From Runella aurantiaca (GTDB taxonomy: Bacteria > Bacteroidota > Bacteroidia > Cytophagales > Spirosomataceae): 64,000 bases of DNA. Position 1 is the stretch's first letter. Every line of letters begins with the position of its first letter. Of this stretch, positions 61,450 to 64,000 are shown piece by piece. A model generated the notes under the pieces. It was not told the DNA's origin. It made no database searches and saw only the letters and a list, made by a program, of their open reading frames with translations. The stretch spans positions 310,471-374,470 of the forward strand of contig NZ_QPIW01000003.1 of the NCBI RefSeq assembly GCF_003339505.1. Direction: 5' to 3'. The position numbers and the translations under genes are program-made.

Positions 61450-62318
61450 CAGGCAGCTATGGTAAATTGTTGAAAAATGGCTTGGGCAATCGACTCAGCG
61501 GCATCTTGACGGCACGGAGCAAAGCTCGGCCAGTCGTTGAGGTCAATGATGTGAAACCGTCCGTCTTTTCCCACGATGGCATCTCCACCATACACGTGTA
61601 CATCGAGTGCTTCGGCTGATGCATTGGCGGCTTTGCGGAGCGCATCCTCATCAAAAGGATAGTACAGCGACTTGCCGTTGATGTTTTCATAATCGGCGTA
61701 TTTGTGGTGGTTGTTGGCGTACGGATAAAACCAATAGAAAAAATCGGTGTTGCGTACGGCATAAAACTTCACCAAATCGCCCATCAAATGCTCAGAAATG
61801 ACGGCGTCGGGAATATCCCGGAGTGCGTATTCACGCAATATCTCACGGGCTTCGTCGGCGCTTGCCGCAAAGGTCACGTCTTCTTTATGAATGGCGTGAA
61901 AATCACCGCGTTTAATCCAAAATCCTTTGCCGGGCAGTTGCTCAAAAACATCATTTCCAGCATAAGAAGTGGGCACAATAAAACTTTTGGGATATGGAAT
62001 GTCGTTTTCGACCAGTCCTTTGGTCATATTTGTTCTAAAACATTTTTCGATTCCAAAACCAGAATTGACAACGACTTTTCCCGCCAATTCCAAATCTTGC
62101 AATTTTTTCACTACTTCTTTCTGCCGCGCCATGGTAAAAATAAAGCGTTGCTCAATCGTCTCTTTTTGCAGAAACTCGTCTTCGCAACAGATGCTTACCG
62201 TGCATCCCATTCGTTGGAGTGCTTGGGCGGTTAATGAAAAAATGGCGTCATCATTTCCGATATGATTGGGTGAAAACTTCTTGTTTCGGTGTACTCCTAG
62301 TAATTCAAATGTATTCAT
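61449..62318 (-). CDS. ATP-grasp enzyme, inositol-phosphate-kinase-like (ITPK) in motif style
   Basis: 289 residues. The ATP-grasp core is visible: 'GKGFWIKRGDFHA' (Lys), 'DAVISEHLMGDLVKFYAVR' (binding loop), 'YGGDAIVGKDGRFHIIDLND' then WPSF (metal Asp/Asn). The 'GDLVKFYAV' and 'IDLNDWPS' pattern recalls the ATP-grasp inositol 1,3,4-trisphosphate 5/6-kinase family and RimK-like ligases. The enzyme could phosphorylate an inositol phosphate or ligate an acid to the head group. Overlaps the neighbour genes by one base on both sides (TAATG-type coupling). Confidence 0.75.
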   Translation of the reverse strand: MNTFELLGVHRNKKFSPNHIGNDDAIFSLTAQALQRMGCTVSICCEDEFLQKETIEQRFIFTMARQKEVVKKLQDLELAGKVVVNSGFGIEKCFRTNMTKGLVENDIPYPKSFIVPTSYAGNDVFEQLPGKGFWIKRGDFHAIHKEDVTFAASADEAREILREYALRDIPDAVISEHLMGDLVKFYAVRNTDFFYWFYPYANNHHKYADYENINGKSLYYPFDEDALRKAANASAEALDVHVYGGDAIVGKDGRFHIIDLNDWPSFAPCRQDAAESIAQAIFQQFTIAA

Positions 62319-63052
62319 TATAAAACAACTTCATGATTTGGTGTCTGCTGCGCGTGGCTCAAAAAAAGCTCGGCAGTGGTAATGTCCCTCACGTGGTCAA
62401 TGTCCACGATTTTTGAAAAGGGAAAAGCTTTGATAATTAACTTATTGTCAATCAATTGGCGTTGGAAATTGCGCATTCTGCTGGTGCCGCTTTCAATCGC
62501 CTGCGTAACGCAATCGAGGGCTTTGTTGCGCAAACAATAAATGCCACCCGATACAAATGGCGTGCTCAAAGTGTTGGTGTCGGTAAAAGCCGTGACCAAA
62601 TGTTGTTCATCGGTTGCCACAAACAAAGGACTTTCGTCATCCACAAAGGTGGTGACGGCCATTAATCCGTCCAGCTCGCGGTTTTGTTCAAATGCCCGAA
62701 TATATGACTCAAATTCATCTTCCGTAAATACCGTGTCGGTGGTGGTCAGACACAACTCATCAATGGCGGGATTGGCCTTTAGCAATTCATAAAAGCTGTG
62801 CAATGAACTCGGCGTGGATTTTTTGATGACCCGAACCGGCACCTCATAAGTTGTTTCCGACAAGTGTTTTTCCAGTGCCTCCGAGGCTTCGTTAATGATA
62901 ATTTGAATGCTTTCGGCCCGATTATTACTGAAAATACCAATCAAACGGTCAATCAACATTTCGCCGTGCAGCGCGACCATCGGCTTAGGAAGCGGAAACC
63001 CTTCCTGCGCCAATCGTGAACCTTCTCCTGCTGCGATGATTGCGTAATTCAT
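62318..63052 (-). CDS. NTP-transferase family nucleotidyltransferase (sugar/polyol-phosphate type)
   Basis: 244 residues, MobA/GlmU-like fold. The nucleotide-binding signature is 'IIAAGEGSRLAQEGFPLPKP' (residues 5-24), then 'LCLTTTDTVFTEDEFESYI' (metal Asp) and 'VSGGIYCLRNKAL'. Activates a phosphorylated alcohol or sugar with CTP or another NTP; in inositol-lipid pathways of archaea such an enzyme forms CDP-inositol. Probably the first gene of the polycistronic minus-strand run, with 45 bp to the DUF5686-like gene upstream. Confidence 0.85.
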   Translation of the reverse strand: MNYAIIAAGEGSRLAQEGFPLPKPMVALHGEMLIDRLIGIFSNNRAESIQIIINEASEALEKHLSETTYEVPVRVIKKSTPSSLHSFYELLKANPAIDELCLTTTDTVFTEDEFESYIRAFEQNRELDGLMAVTTFVDDESPLFVATDEQHLVTAFTDTNTLSTPFVSGGIYCLRNKALDCVTQAIESGTSRMRNFQRQLIDNKLIIKAFPFSKIVDIDHVRDITTAELFLSHAQQTPNHEVVL

Positions 63053-63097
63053 TCTTTGTGCTTCTTTAAATAATTGATAATTAGGTGGTTTAAAGTA

Positions 63098-64000
63098 TTA
63101 GAAATCAACCCTAAACCGCGCCCGAATGCCCCACTCGGATACACCCGGATGATTGAGGTAATTGAAACGTTTTACCAAATCCAGACGCAATAATTTGAAA
63201 ATATTGGCTATCCCGACGCTGCCTTCCACGTACGGCGTGCGTCCCAAAGAGTAACTGATGGATTTATCCTGCTCGTCAACTGGAAAACGAAAAACAGAGG
63301 TTTGTTTGTTCGGATTGTTTTCGTCGCGCAGGCCGCCTACGAGTGCTTTCAAGCTGACCACCTCGCGGAGTTTTAGTTTTTTGAGCAATGGTATTTTGTT
63401 GAAAATGAATCCGTTGAAATAATATTGCACGTCTACGCTGGCGTAATGGTCACTCACGAACTCAAGAAAATTCATGAGATTGTATGAGTTCAATTGGTAG
63501 GCGTAGGTTTGGTTGGCGCGGTGAATCATCAGCAACGGAAACGGAATGTTTTTGCCCGCAATGTAGCCGCCTTCCGTCGTGACGTCGGCGTAGCCGTACT
63601 GCGAGAAGTAAAAACGTTTTGCAATATTGGCCGTAATGTTGTGGTAGTTGTTTTGGCCCGACAAAAAGCCTTTCACGCCCACGTTGTAGCGAAGTGTGAA
63701 AATAGGGGAGCGGTTGATGAGCGGTGTGCGGTACAGTTTTCCTTGGTAAAACTGCTCGTTTGGCGCGTACCGCAGTTCCAGACTCAGCTCGGTATTTTTC
63801 AACTGAGGTACACTTTGTACGTTGCCTTCATTATCAACGGTTTCATAACGCAGGATGCCGGCGGGGCTTTGATTCCACTGCGTAAAGCCCACCCGGTAAG
63901 AGAAATGGTTGGCTAACTCGCGGATGTACTCCAATTTAAAAATTTCATTGTACAGCCAGCGGTTATTATCGCCGCGTTTGAAGGACAATAAAAAGTTGTC
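63098..64000 (-). CDS. DUF5686-like outer-membrane protein, 5' part cut by right edge
   Basis: The frame is open to the window end (codons before the nominal TTG at 63988 continue DNFLL...), so only the C-terminal ~300 residues are seen. They show alternating beta strands with Tyr/Phe ends ('LRYNVGVKGFLSGQNNYHN', 'ITANIAKRFYFSQYGYADVT', 'VQYYFNGFIFNKIPLLKKLK') and end in 'EWGIRARFRVDF', a C-terminal Phe as in outer-membrane barrels. The whole matches the barrel part of DUF5686/surface proteins of Bacteroidota. It is upstream of the nucleotidyltransferase in the same orientation; functional link unproven. Confidence 0.7.
   Translation of the reverse strand, partial: DNFLLSFKRGDNNRWLYNEIFKLEYIRELANHFSYRVGFTQWNQSPAGILRYETVDNEGNVQSVPQLKNTELSLELRYAPNEQFYQGKLYRTPLINRSPIFTLRYNVGVKGFLSGQNNYHNITANIAKRFYFSQYGYADVTTEGGYIAGKNIPFPLLMIHRANQTYAYQLNSYNLMNFLEFVSDHYASVDVQYYFNGFIFNKIPLLKKLKLREVVSLKALVGGLRDENNPNKQTSVFRFPVDEQDKSISYSLGRTPYVEGSVGIANIFKLLRLDLVKRFNYLNHPGVSEWGIRARFRVDF

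Noticed and set aside
1-64000. CRISPR array, rRNA, tRNA or insertion sequence
   Set aside because: No regularly spaced repeats, no clover-leaf sequences and no transposase ORF were found; the direct repeats seen are pairs, not arrays.

Overview
The window is a piece of chromosome from a member of the Bacteroidota, most likely a Cytophagales/Spirosomaceae-type organism (Runella, Spirosoma or Dyadobacter-like). The reasons are a type IX secretion type-B sorting domain (22034-25708), a PorP/SprF-family protein (47868-48905), several proteins of families common in this phylum (3-coathanger stack, DUF5686-like, DUF4833-like, carboxypeptidase-regulatory), gene starts without Shine-Dalgarno sequences, and promoters of the Bacteroidota TTG / TAnnTTTG type. 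The genus is an inference. No rRNA, tRNA, insertion sequence, prophage or CRISPR array was seen. Both edges cut a gene.

Layout. 1-3235: three glycosyltransferases (GT9 cut by the left edge, GT2, GT8-like). 3403-9088: a large ASPIC/VCBS lipoprotein, a ChbG/YdjC-type deacetylase and a class-C beta-lactamase-like hydrolase. 9277-10323: a solitary C5-cytosine DNA methyltransferase followed by a twin-hairpin element. 10474-15960: two LysR regulators, isocitrate dehydrogenase, two small unknown genes and a MoxR ATPase. 16033-18900: an S9 peptidase. 19009-21050: a two-gene ATPase + HNH nuclease module resembling the Septu (PtuAB) anti-phage system. 21149-29471: proC, a giant T9SS cargo protein, a membrane zinc peptidase, and a minus-strand run panC, panD, YbhN-like, rfaE2. 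29628-35225: an unknown secreted protein, ACT protein, metallophosphoesterase, DoxX, M14 carboxypeptidase and proA.

35349-37840 is a BlaI/BlaR1-type regulatory pair with three near-identical palindromic operators placed around a clear promoter. 38067-45831 holds a GtrA protein, an M20 peptidase whose 3' end is duplicated, an S9 peptidase, a secreted 3-coathanger protein flanked by 52-bp direct repeats, a carboxypeptidase-regulatory-domain protein and thymidine kinase. 45957-49823: an unknown protein, a lone ABC ATPase, PorP/SprF and a PIN-type toxin-antitoxin module with its own promoter and palindrome. 49906-55627: a complete TolC / adaptor / RND efflux operon.

The most interesting region is 57050-64000, a minus-strand run of a nucleotidyltransferase, an ATP-grasp enzyme, a CDP-alcohol phosphatidyltransferase, a YbhN/LPG-synthase-type membrane protein, a HAD protein, a PfkB kinase and a DUF4833-like protein, with a DUF5686-like outer-membrane protein upstream. 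The gene content looks like a dedicated pathway for making and moving a phospholipid with an inositol-like or other polyol-phosphate head group. The phosphatidyltransferase and the HAD protein depart from their canonical catalytic motifs.
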